Origin: Lycorma delicatula | Lineage: Eukaryota; Arthropoda; Insecta; Hemiptera; Fulgoridae | DNA length: 64,000 bases | NCBI RefSeq assembly: GCF_047948215.1 | Contig: NC_134465.1 | Location: 16,760,022-16,824,021, forward strand | Direction: 5' to 3' | Shown here: piece by piece, positions 1 to 10,839 of the stretch | Layout: each line of letters begins with the position of its first letter | Numbering within the stretch: position 1 is the stretch's first letter | The notes under the pieces: generated by a model | What the model saw: only the letters and a program-made list of their open reading frames with translations | The model's database searches: none | Told to the model about the DNA's origin: nothing | Made by a program: the position numbers and the translations under genes

Positions 1-2840
1 ATTCTTGTGAATTATTTTTGACGCGTCGAATTGAAATAACAAATTTAGTATAGATATTCTTTTTTAACCTCAGATGTAAACAAAATTCAGTTTTTTTAAC
101 AGTTAACCTTATTTTGTGTAAACTGATTTTTAAAGCTTTCCCTTAGTCTTGAAAAATCCCTACGCCGAGGGATAAACCTCTCAACGTGGCAACAATAAAC
201 TGTTTCTTACCGAGCGGAAAGAGTAAACTAAGTAATCGTTGCAGGTGTTCATCGTCACTCAACATTACCGGCAACAAAATTAAACGTAACATTGTTACAC
301 GTATCGACCGGTGCGATCTATCTCAAAATAAGTTTTACCGCGTCAAAGGTTTCACGGTAAGTATAAATTACATTGCAATTTCCGAGCGGCATAAAATTTA
401 TTTTTAAATTCTAAATTTCGCGACATATTCCACGGGACCGAGCGACACATCAGTGTGTCGCTTCCACCGGTTGGCAACCGCTCCTCTACAGGTTCAACCG
501 GCAGGAAATATAAATGGGATTATAGTACGTAATCCGTGAACTGCACATCTTACATTTTAGTAAGAGAAGTCGTAAGCGGTGCTTTCTGTGACACCAGAGC
601 GGAGGAGGTACTTTCACTATTATATCCTTATTTTCTAATTACTTTACAGTTTAAAAAATTACAAGTTTAAAATTTATGAAGTAGTACATTCAACTAGCAT
701 CGGCCAGGCAGGATGGCTGAAACTGTACTGGCCGCCATTCTGAAAAGTAAAATTTTAGGAAAAATCATTACGTCGTTTCTTCTGGTAGTAAGGAACCTAA
801 TTATAGTATTCCTACAAATCATTTTAAACCGTTCGAGATCGGAAATTAAAAAGTCTTATCGCCTTGTACAACAAAGATGAACCTATGTTAATAATACGTA
901 ATAAAAATATATATGACTATCGTTTTTTCGTCATGAATAGGACGGGTACGTGATGCTAAGCCGACTTACGTGAAAAGTATAACAAAAGTCGGGTACTCTT
1001 TTTCTTTATTTCTTGGTGGAATGTGAACAAATCTTTTTATTACGCGAGTCGCATATTAATTAATAAAGAACACAAGAGCTTTAAAATAAGCCACGAACCC
1101 TTTATTCCGAGTTTTCATTCGTGAGATAATTCGACGGATTCAAATTTTATTGTATTCGCTATTTTGTATTGCCTTATATTTTTCCAAAATAATAACTTTT
1201 TCCAAAATTTTTTTGATAATTTTCATACGAAGAAAAGATTTAAGAAAATTTGTTTTTTTATGGTCGATTTCGGAAGGATTTTTGAAGAGATAAGGTCACT
1301 GAAAAGCAGGTGCAATTAAGCGAATATATTTTGTTCAACATCCACGTTAAAAAGTAGAATTCGATTTTAATTACGGTACGAAGATTTAATTATCCAACGA
1401 CCAGTTATTTTACAAGAAGGTTTTCTGGAAACACAGTTACAGTATTTAAAATATTTTTAAAAGTTGATTTAATAGCGTTACAATTTGGAAATACGTATTG
1501 ATCACCGTGTGAAAGAGTTACCTTAATAATGTATTTGATTTAAAATTGATGTCTGTTTATTTATATTATCCGAATGCTTTACATACTTACTATTTGATTA
1601 GATACGGAGAAAGGTGGACAGTGTGATTATTAAGATTTAAAATATATGTGTAGAAAAAGTAATGTTATGAATGTCTTCTCATTGTAACTGTCGACGTATA
1701 TGTATGAACGTAGTAAATCAGGTCGATGACCAACCAAGGTAATCTGTCTTCCTTGAGGTTACATAAAAAAAAGTAAGTTACGCCCTCCTAACTTTATCTT
1801 AAAAACAGTTCTTTTTTTAATAACTATTTTGACTGAACAATATTATTTTGACAAAAAAAAGTCCCTTTATAAAAATTTGAAAAACCTTTATTCATATTTT
1901 ATTTTCAAAAAAAGAAGTACATTATAAAATCTTCTCCTTTTTTTTGCAATTTTATATTTTTATTTATCAAATAAATAAATATATTTTTTTTTATTTTTTG
2001 CGTATTTTTTATTAAAGTATAACTTCAGTCAGAACGAATAAATCTTTAACGGCTTTATTTCTTATAATTGGTCCTTGGAAAAATTTAACAATAATATTTT
2101 TTTATCGGTAGATTAGATGTATCGTTAGGTATTAGGTTCATAAGAAAACTACCTACCGTAATGGGAGAATTTCGACACATCTTCGCGTTTCACATCCTCC
2201 AGACCCCAAAAAGCTATTTTTTTTTTAAATAATATTTCTCAGCGTGAATATTTATAAATTTTAATCATTAGATGATTGAAAATACGCAGGACGTTCGTGT
2301 CGCTGTACGTATAACGATATGAATCGCACCTTCTAAAAAAATTCGGGACATTCTAAAAATTGGCTGAGAGGTCCAGAAGTGCCGGTCGTAAACATTCTGT
2401 CTTGATGGATTTATGCGTAATACATTTTGTGTATTTTTCCGCACGTATATCATATGTTAATATTTACACGTGTATTTTCTTCGTACTGATGGTTAATAGA
2501 ACGAATAGTAAAAACTTAGAAACTATTACCGCTTAGTAAAAATCACTGAAACTATCGTACGAAAAATAAATGCGATAGAATAAAACTTAAAATAACAAAT
2601 ACTAAAAGAAAAAATCTGATTTGGACAGCTCATGACTTCCTTATACGCCTATTAAATTACATATACGCTTTTTTTTAAAATGAAAAGTACATAAACGTTT
2701 ATGACATTAGTAACGTCCTTCTTAAATGATTTTTAGTTGTTATTAAATTATTTTTTATATTAAAAACCTTTTTACAATCAGAGGTTAATAATTATAAATA
2801 AATCGGTATATTTAGATTAAAAAGAGTTAAATAAAAAGGA
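1..2840. other. AT-rich non-coding stretch
   Basis: No open frame here has a recognisable domain or coding-like composition. Bases 441-462 form a short hairpin (9-bp arms AGCGACACA/TGTGTCGCT around a 4-base loop), followed at 467-479 by a second small inverted repeat (CGGTT/AACCG). Bases 420-620 are somewhat richer in GC than the rest and contain a TATA-like ATATAAAT near 509, but no adjoining coding exon supports calling a promoter. The remainder is A/T runs typical of insect intergenic DNA. Confidence 0.6.
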
Positions 2841-2844
2841 GATG

Positions 2845-2895
2845 AAGTCGGATTCGAACCGATGTGCCTTCCCCTTGTAAGACCAAATATTTAAT
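2845..2895 (-). repeat. tRNA-derived SINE remnant (B-box only)
   Basis: Read on the minus strand, bases 2850-2860 give GGTTCGAATCC, a perfect RNA polymerase III B box of the tRNA T-arm type. The preceding minus-strand sequence resembles an anticodon arm but there is no acceptor stem and no clear A box, so this is a decayed tRNA-headed SINE rather than a tRNA gene. Confidence 0.4.
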
Positions 2896-3004
2896 TTATT
2901 AAAATTTTATTTACCTATAACTTTGGAAACGATGAAAATAAGTACCGCTTATGATATATCGTTGAAAAATTGTGAATCAAGTCTTAATACTGAGGTTAAG
3001 AAAA

Positions 3005-3311
3005 AGTCCAAAATCCAGGTTGTTTGGATTTTGGAGTTTTTTGGTCGCTTTTGGTCCAGTTAAATGCAATCAAAAGGGGAGGTGTACAACTAGATGTTAC
3101 AACAGTTCTAAATCCAAAAGTTCAACATCCTACTGCTAATCGTTTTTGAGTTATGCGAGATACATACGTGCATAACGTACGTACGTACAGTCGTCACGCC
3201 GAAATTAGTCAAAATGGATTCAGGAATGGTCAAAATGGATATTTACGTTGAAATCTGCTAACCGAAATTTTTCGCGATTACAATACTTCCTTTACTTCAT
3301 ACAAGGAAGTA
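3005..3311. repeat. Hairpin-ended non-autonomous repeat
   Basis: Both ends are self-complementary. CCAAAATCCA (3008-3017) pairs with TGGATTTTGG (3025-3034) at the left, and TACTTCCTT (3284-3292) pairs with AAGGAAGTA (3303-3311) at the right. Between them lie a run of CGTACGTACGTA-like bases (3176-3187) and a short internal repetition of the phrase GTCAAAATGGAT (3208 and 3229). It encodes nothing. From memory similar sequence is dispersed in hemipteran genomes, but I cannot verify copy number here and see no second copy in the window. Confidence 0.5.
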
Positions 3312-3748
3312 AACACAAAGTAATACTTAATGTAATGCTAAAAATCTAATACGATGAATGACGTGTGGACTTTACAGCTAGTCAAAATTACTGTGATAAC
3401 ATCGAATGATTACCGATCGAGATAATGAAACGAGGGTGGTTTTATTAGGCTTTATTTTTTAACTGGCCGCACAAAACGCCGCGTTTGCATTAATGGTACG
3501 GCATGTTTTTCATATAATGTAATACTTGTAAGCCATCCTGTTTTTCATAATGCGGCTGTAAATTTTACTGCCGGGTTGGATAAAACGAACAAACATTTAA
3601 AATTGATTTTTTTGTACTTATGAAACGTGGCATTTTCATTTCATCGAGCGTACGGTGTGACTCGAAAGCTAAATATAAAATGAATCAAAACCGCATTCAT
3701 TATTTTACAATAGAAAGCAGTATTTCAATTTATTATTTAACACACTCT

Positions 3749-4002
3749 TCTTTCTTCTTCTGTTTAGCCTCCGGAACCACCGTAAAGTATTACTTCAGAT
3801 GAATGTAAATGAAGGGGGAAGTAGTCTTGTACAGTCTCAGGTCGACCGTTCCTGAGATATGTGTGGTCGATTGAAATCCGACCCCCAAAGAACGCCGGTA
3901 TCCATATACAACTAACTGCCTTCACTAGGATTTATACCTTAAAACTTTCGACTTCGAAATCAACTTGCGATGACGAGTTCACCACTAGACCGAACCGGTT
4001 CG
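3749..4002 (-). repeat. tRNA-headed SINE (family A), with 16-bp target-site duplication
   Basis: The element reads on the minus strand. Its tRNA-like head (GGTCTAGTGGTGAACTCGTC, a box-A-like start) is near 3975-4000. The body carries the phrases that recur in the other family A copies of this window (GGATACCGG, a run ending AACGGTCGACCTGAGACTGT), and the tail carries CCGGAGGCTAAACAG followed by an A/G-rich end at 3749-3763. The element is flanked by a perfect 16-bp direct repeat, TTATTTAACACACTCT, at 3733-3748 and 4003-4018. This is a textbook LINE-mobilised target-site duplication and fixes both boundaries. The perfect duplication suggests a fairly recent insertion. Confidence 0.85.
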
Positions 4003-4018
4003 TTATTTAACACACTCT

Positions 4019-4456
4019 GCCACAATCTTTCGTACGGCTGTAATAAGCGTAAAGTATTTAAGGTACAAGTAACACTAACGAAAGTAAGTAACGTTCTTTG
4101 AAAGAAGCGATTCTCACTGCGTAGGTTTTCAACGATTGCAATTAATACAACGAAGATAACGCATTGCCGAATGTCTCCTGCATTTCGTCGGGCTTGTCAT
4201 ACCGACAAGTCAGCTGAAAAATCACCGGAAACCACTTCGCTCTTTACCTACTCTTCTTTAAGGGTAACTGATAGTTGTACATTTAATATTATTTTTATTC
4301 TTAGACTCTTATTTTATCCTCACTGCTTTATGAATAACCGATGGTAAGTCAGGAGGTTTTGATAAAAGTCTTCTATTGTCTCCGATTCTAGTAATTAGTA
4401 CACCTTCGCGGATCTCGCCAGACATTGTCGTCTCCTTTCTTTCTTTTCTTTTTTCT

Positions 4457-4518
<62 letters not shown>

Positions 4519-6375
4519 GTAAATGTTACAATTTTTTTTTTTAATTACAGAACTTAATAGTTTCTTCACATTCTGTACGTTTTCTTTCCTTAAATCTTTA
4601 CGCTATTGAAATGAAAATCTTTTTTATTTGATTCAGTAAGTCAGGAGACAATTGATTCAGTCGTTCCATGATCGTTGAAATGTAGTAGCGTTCGTTTAAT
4701 AAAATATTGTATCTTTAAGCCAAAGTGAGCGACGGGCTTAACAATGTACCTAGGTGCTTACGAATCTTTGAGGTATATTTGATGTTCTGTCATTTTCGAT
4801 TTCATTTCATTTCTACCGCTTTATATATAACTATTGTTGAACATATGCCAGCCAGATAGTAAATCTTCTGGAACGATATCATTTAAAAAAGTTGTTCAGG
4901 CAGATTCATTCAAAGTCTTTTGTATATATTTTTTATGCTAAGAAGCTTCACGAGACGGTGCTATATTTTCTCCTGCTGCAAAAAAAGTGCTTTGTTTACT
5001 AAAACTTTCGACCGAAACGCTTTTGGGTTCTTCCTCGTATTGATGCTGTCAAATTTGTTAGTGTATAATACTAATATAATATACTTTGATAGTCGATGAT
5101 TTCAGTCGATCTAGTTCTGAATGATGCTAAACGATTGAGTAGTGTTTGCCGTGAATTCCTGTTACTGTTGTTATTATAATTCTGTTTATACGGTAAATTA
5201 ACAAAGCGGGTCATCCTAATAAACTATTGTTTATATTTCTTTAACCGGTTTGTTTTTATATTCTTCATTTTCATAGATTTTATCAGCCGTTATTAGATTA
5301 CTTTTCATTTTAAACGGTAATAATTATATCAAATATCACACTTTCCTTATATTTATGTCGGTTACGTTAGTGTTTGTTTTCTTTTAATACTTCTTCCTTT
5401 TTTACTGTAACCTTTACCTTATTTTTATTAGTCGTCTGTTTACCCCATTCAATTTCAAAAGAGTTTGTGATATTAAAATTTACCCGATTTAAGTATCCGA
5501 CATTTATCTTTACATAAAATAATGATATTCTTTTCGTCTTCTTATTACTATTATTATTTATATTATTTACTTTTTTTTAAAAAAGATTTATCATAAGTAA
5601 ACTAGCTGCACATATTTATATTCATTTGTTAACTTCATTTTTAATTTATATTCAAATCATTTCTTACTAGTGTCTACTACGGTTAGGCATGCTTCCATTG
5701 TATTATATTCTGTTTTGAATACGTAAATATTTTATTTATTTATTATTATTATTATTCATTTCCTATTTTCCTTTCAAAGCATTTATGATAAAATGCTTTT
5801 TAAAAATACATTTTTTAAAATGTTTTTTTTAATTATAATTTATAATTTTTAATTATTAAAAATAAAAAAAAGAGGATCTGTGAAAGATTTATAAACTGAT
5901 GAGTTGCCAACTCTTAAAACTTTTTAAATTAACATATTTTATATTTGTTTTTTATCGGGCTATTTTATATCAATTTTCTCAAAATTAGATTCTCTACAAG
6001 TTTTGGGAATAAATTTTACGCATTTATTAGTCGTTTAACAAGTTTTTGAATTGCAAACAAAGCAGTAAAAGCTGTGTTTTTAGATAAATTTTTCTTTTTT
6101 ATGAAAACTACTGATTGTTATATAAACTACTGGAGATATGGTTCTGTAACCGGTTTCATTCAACGTTTCAGGTCAATAACCATAAGAAATCAACAAGTTT
6201 ACCCCTTAATTTGGGTTCCTAGAATTTCAGTACGTTTTTGTTTAATTGTTTGCCTAGCAATCAGGACGAAATCTTTCGCAAGCCGCAACTCGCTAACGGA
6301 GTGTTTGCAGATCCGTGTTTATATCAACTATTTTCATTATTTTTTTCTAGAAGAATGATCTTAGAAAGCGCCAGT
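4019..6375. other. AT-rich stretch with (TA)n microsatellite
   Basis: No coding-like frame. A pure (TA)n tract of about 56 bases runs from 4461 to 4516, followed by a T-rich run. Short ATT and TTTA runs occur around 5540-5590 and 5730-5760. Nothing else recognised. Confidence 0.6.
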
Positions 6376-6379
6376 AATA

Positions 6380-6748
6380 CAGGGTGATTTTTTAATCCTG
6401 TTACCGAATTGTTAATGTCTGGTAATTTTTTTCTAAGAAAGGGAAATTTTGGTCGTAAACGATAACGGAATCGAATTTTTAAACATAGTGTTCTTTAGTT
6501 ATGAAACTTGGATCCATCTCGATGGTTATGTGAATAGTCAAAACTGTTGAATTTGGGCGGTTGAAAATTCTAACGCTTTACAAGACAAATCTTTGCATCC
6601 TGAAAAAAATGATGTGTGGTGTGCGATATCTCGTCATCGTATAGTCGGACCCGTATTCTTCGAACAGACAGTATATGGTGAAGTATACAGGAATATTGTG
6701 CGCCAATTTGTGTCCCTCCTGGAACCTCAAGAACGGTTAAATAAATGA
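6380..6748 (+). pseudogene. Tc1/mariner-superfamily transposase relic
   Basis: Translation from 6488 to the stop at 6746-6748 gives a catalytic-core fragment: WIHLDGYVNSQN, an internal stop, WAVENSNALQDKSLHPEKN, VWCAISRHRIVGPVFFEQTV and VYRNIVRQFVSLLEP. The block order (HLxGYVNxQN, then VWCAxS, then GPxFFExTV) is that of the insect Tc1/mariner-superfamily transposases also seen as relics at 28.3 and 60.4 kb. The usual first catalytic Asp before HLDGYV is replaced here (SYET in place of SDEA). The N-terminal helix-turn-helix and the C-terminal SPD block are missing. A possible 5' terminal repeat, CAGGGTGATTTTTT, begins at 6380 just after a TA. I found no matching right end, so the copy is deleted and inactive. 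Confidence 0.75.
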
Positions 6749-7079
6749 GCAGGACGATGCGGAACAGATTTAAAATTTCCGTAATGCAATAAACCAAAAT
6801 CATAAAAAATGGATTGAACTCCGTTTTCCCTTGTACCCTTCAAAATATGGAACGGAACACAAGGATAGCGGGAGATCCCCCTGGACATAATAGCAGAACC
6901 TGGATAAAAATTTCTTTCTGCTGGGTCTTTCTTGTTATCAGACGAGTAATTTTTTTATTAGTGTCGGTTATAAATATGGTTTCTATTTTTGGACGAAATT
7001 GTGGATTCGTTCCGGTCCTTACAGATCAAATTGAAAAGCGTTACTCGGACTATCCTTAAGAGACTAGCAATATATTTGC
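6749..7079. other. Non-coding stretch, no recognised feature
   Basis: Base composition is less AT-skewed than the flanks and two short open frames overlap here (6814-7059 and 6989-7177), but their translations show no motif I recognise. It may be the decayed 3' part of the preceding transposon or the edge of the following repeat. Confidence 0.4.
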
Positions 7080-7265
7080 GACTTTCTCCCGTCACGATTC
7101 CCCTTCAGTCCGTCGCTGAAGTCCTATCGGTGCTAGTGCCTTTCGGCGTAGCAGGAATGCCCCTGATGGGATACTAGTTGTTGAAGGATGCAATGCATTC
7201 CCTACGCCGGAGGAAGTCCAATGTGCTGACGATAGACCTAAATTGTAAGGCCTAGTAAAGAAGGA
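7080..7265 (+). repeat. Dispersed GC-richer repeat, copy 1
   Basis: This stretch aligns by eye with 58500-58690 in the same orientation. Both contain ATTCCCCTTCAG, a short spacer, CTGAAGTCCT, TCGGTGCTA, TAGCAGGAAT and a later CCGGAGGA motif, with many substitutions and small indels. A GC-richer continuation reaches about 7350. From memory this resembles the 5' region of insect non-LTR retrotransposons, but no reading frame confirms that. Confidence 0.5.
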
Positions 7266-7349
7266 CGGTTGATAAATTGAGGTATGGTAGACTCTTTGTC
7301 ATTTTCGCCGCCTTCCTTGTCTTGCCGCGGCCGAGACACGACTGGACCG

Positions 7350-9523
7350 GTTTGAATGCTTGATACATATTTACTTTTTCTTTTTTCTTTGGCCTGCCTT
7401 TCCGTAATTCAAGTTATAAATAATTTACAGAGCGTAACCTAAAAAGACCTGAGATCCTTCACAAACATTCCTAATCGAGGAAACTAGAAAAAGAGAAACT
7501 GTTTTCCTCAATGAATAAAATTTAACTTAACATTCACGGCAAACTCATTGCAACGAGTCGTCCTTTAAGCACTACTGTTATCAGTTAAACATTATGATAA
7601 GTATTAGAAACGATTCGGAGGCTTGCTTTGGCCTATAAACATTTTAGTCTTGGGTTGAATTTTTTTTACGACTGTCAGATAGTAGGATTTATCTATAAAA
7701 TCGCCCCGATCAAACGACAAAAATATCAAGGGTGAAATAATTTCGTCCTGAAATCTTTAGCGATAATTCAATTGACATCTAGCAAAAACCTGTAACAAAC
7801 CGCTTTGGAGGAAAATATGGGTTGTGAAAAAAGGAAAAATCTACTCTTAAACGAACCGAGTTACAAAATATACAATCTATTGGAGTACCACCTTTCCTTC
7901 AGGCGTTGTGCTCATCATTAATCCCTCTAGAGATCGGTGTTTATTTATCCATGATGGGAATGCTCTACGATGGATTGAAACAAACTGATTTCTCTCCAGA
8001 CGTTAAAGAGCCACTTCTAACGAAACTCGGGCTTCATTAAGGCAAAACATCGCCAGTTTCAAGACTCCGTAGATATAAGCTAGTTGGTAATATATTATAT
8101 CGAGTTGGATATGAAAGCGTCTAACTCGGTTGTATGAACTGATCAATCACATTTCCAATGAAGGTTATGTATATCATTATTGTTAGAGAACGGTATAATC
8201 CGATTAATCTCGCTTGTAATTTTAGTGATTTCGTAATGTGTTATATCCACAGTAATTACTCGGAAAAGATACTTCAGTAGAAGAAATTAATGTAGCATTT
8301 TCTTAATGAAACTGTATAAAATTTTACGTTATATAGAAATGGAAAAAAATTACAGAAATTAATATTCATTTTACTTCTGATTTAAGAGGTTTTTTTAAAT
8401 GTTTTATGTATTACAAGTTTTTTTGAAACAAATACTTAAGAAATATCTCTTATTTATACAGTTTTTATGCGGAAAAATAAACAAGAAAGAAAATATTGGC
8501 AAAAGAAAACGAATTATTTTATTATCTACTTTTTAATATTACCTACCAATCTGAGGATGTAGAAAATAACAGAAATGAGGTGTTATGTAACTTACCTCGA
8601 TGAACCGATTGTAATATAGGTATAGGAACAGCAAGAGTCGTTGACCTTTGGCGTTTGAAACGGTATACTTTCAGAGTGTAAGCCTTTTTAATTAATATAT
8701 TTTATCTAAAACAAGGATTAACGTTGACGTATATATTTTTATTATTTATTTAATTTTTCGCTGTTTAATGGCAGATTAGTTTTAATTTTCCAAATTTTTC
8801 TGATTAGAATACCGCTAAAAATATGTAAGATTATACAGGTTTTTTATTACGTTTTATTGTTATTATTGCTACGGTAATATAAATTCAATTTGATGTTTAT
8901 TACTAAAGTAAGCAGTCGTCGAAACGATTCGTTTATTTACGATGTATTTTATTACTGCTTTAAGAAACGGTTAATGGAATAAATTAACATCATTTTTCAT
9001 TCTACCTTTTATCTATTTCTTCAATTTCTTTATTGTATTTTGATACTCTTTCTTTGTAGCAGTATTTATAAATTTTTATATATAATAATAAAATTGTTGC
9101 CGACACATACTCTCCAACTAAATCTCTTTTTACCTTTTTTTTTATTAATATTAATATGATATAAAGATTCATTTATCATTTTAGCATGTTTATAATTATC
9201 TTGATGTGTTTTCCAAGTCTGTCAACGAATATTCCGATTAAAAAGTGATTTTTAACAACGTTTGCTATCCGTATGCAAACTAATTTATAAGCTAAGCGGT
9301 CTTATTTAAAACCTTTTTTTTATCCTCATCTATTTTTTCAAGTATGACTTTTTTATATAAATACGTATTTATTTCTTTGTCTAATTTCTTTTTAAAAGAA
9401 AATTAATTAAAGTAGGAAATAAACAATAACTGTGTGTGAGTCTGTGTGCAGTAAAGACAAATAGATAAATATTTTATTCTGATCGGTACGTACTTTATAT
9501 TGATCTTGTTAGGAATTCGTTTA
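7350..9523. other. AT-rich non-coding stretch
   Basis: No coding-like frame, tRNA, large inverted repeat or long microsatellite seen. The stretch ends at the TA-flanked left end of the mariner element. Confidence 0.6.
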
Positions 9524-9525
9524 TA

Positions 9526-10832
9526 CGAGGTGTGTGAGAAAAGTAATGAGACTGACTTTTACTTACCAAAGTTATTATTTTTTTCAAACAACAATATTAT
9601 CCCCTTCAAAGCAGTTCCCTTGGACAGCTATACACCGGCGGAGTCGTTATTCCCGCTCCTGGTAGCAGCGCTGAAAGGCTTCAACTGGTAGGGCTTTTAA
9701 CCGGTCGGTCACATTCTTTTGAATGTTCTTCAGAGTTCCAAAATGACGTCCTTTTAAGACACGTTTCAATTTCGGGAAAAGGAAAAATCACAAGGACTCA
9801 AATCAGGTGAATAGGAGGGGGGGTTGAGAAACCGTAGGAATGCGTTTTGAGGTCAAAAATTCCCTGATGGAAATGGCCGTGTGACACGGGGCATTGTCAT
9901 GATGAAGCACCCACTTCTCTGCAATGTCTGGTCTCACGCGAATCACTCTTTTCCTGAGTCTTTCAATGACACCTTTGTAAAATACTTGGTTGACAGTTTG
10001 TCCTGGAGGAACATATTCTTTATGCACGATATCCCTACCGTCAAAAAAGCAAATCGGCACGGTTTTGATCTTTGATTTGCTCATTCGACATTTTTTCGGT
10101 CGAGGAGATGGCGGAGTGTGCCACTATTCGCTTTGCCGCTTTGTTTCAGGATCGTACTCAAATATCCAGGATTCATCACCTGTGATCACGCCATTGAAGA
10201 ATTCTTGGTCGTTTTCAATCCTCTCAAGAAAGTCAACGCACACGTTTCTTCGATTGTCCTTCTGTTTTGTTGTGAGGTTCTTCGCCACTAATTTCGCGCA
10301 AAACTTTCGCAAGTTCAAATCGTCTGTTAAAGTTTGATGTACGGTGAAAGTGTTTAAATTTAACTGTTCACTCATCATCCTTATTGTTAAACGACGGTCT
10401 GATCTCATAAGAACCCTCACCGTTTTCATCAGATTTTGAAGTCGAAGGTCTCCCTGAGCGAGGTTGATCTTCAACGTCTTCTTGGCCTTCCAAAAATGGT
10501 TTTTGCCGGCGGAAAACTTGTTCTCTTGATAAGCAATGTTCCTCGTAGGCCTGTTTCAACTATTCAAAGGTCACACTCGCGGATTCCCCAAATTTAACAC
10601 AAAACTTGATCGCACAACGTCGCACTAAATTCCGACGCTCCATTTTCTTAACGCACAACAAAAACACAACTTCACTGATGGCGCTGTCAAAAATAATGTG
10701 TTGGTTGAACGGAGTTGAAACTCATACTGAATTGTGGAAGGGATGAACAAACCGGTATAGCACAGACCGGTAGACACAGCGTTGCCAGATTGCTCACAGT
10801 GTACCAATCTCATTACTTTTCTCACCACCTGG
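9526..10832 (-). mobile_element. mariner element, nearly full length, inactive
   Basis: The ends are inverted repeats. The left end from 9526 reads CGAGGTGTGTGAGAAAAGTA and continues ATGAGACTGA. The reverse complement of the right end, from 10832 inward, reads CCAGGTGGTGAGAAAAGTAA and continues TGAGATTGGT. Between them is one transposase gene on the minus strand, giving about 1.31 kb, the usual size for mariner. A TA dinucleotide lies directly before the left end (9524-9525); the right flank has lost it. Coding decay (stops and frameshifts) shows the copy cannot make its own transposase, but the terminal repeats remain recognisable. Confidence 0.9.
9584..10643 (-). pseudogene. mariner transposase pseudogene
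   Basis: The product would cut and paste the element by a D,D34D mechanism. The frame starts at an ATG at 10641-10643 (MERRN...) and ends at the stop at 9584-9586, about 350 codons, the family's normal length. Visible landmarks in order: an N-terminal helix-turn-helix region with LKQAYEEHCLSREQVF, the linker SGRPSTSKSDEN, VRVLMRSDRRLTIRMMSEQL, TGDESWIFEYDPETKRQ with the first catalytic Asp, FVPPG-type region (YVPPGQTVNQVFYKG), VLHHDNAPCH with the second Asp, SPDLSPCDF with the third, and GDNIVV at the end. Lesions: a stop just before LKQAYEEH (about 10560), a frameshift near 10425, a stop after KRQSE (about 10110), a frameshift in the G-run near 9820, and a stop near 9645. All three catalytic Asp codons survive. 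Confidence 0.92.
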
Positions 10833-10839
10833 AATGATA

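Noticed and set aside
186..407. 73-codon plus-strand frame near the start of the window
   Set aside because: No motif, no codon-usage signal and no splice context; similar frames occur at random elsewhere.
509..560. Core promoter from a TATA-like motif
   Set aside because: TATA-like words are expected often in such AT-rich DNA, and no initiator, exon or transcript evidence is visible.
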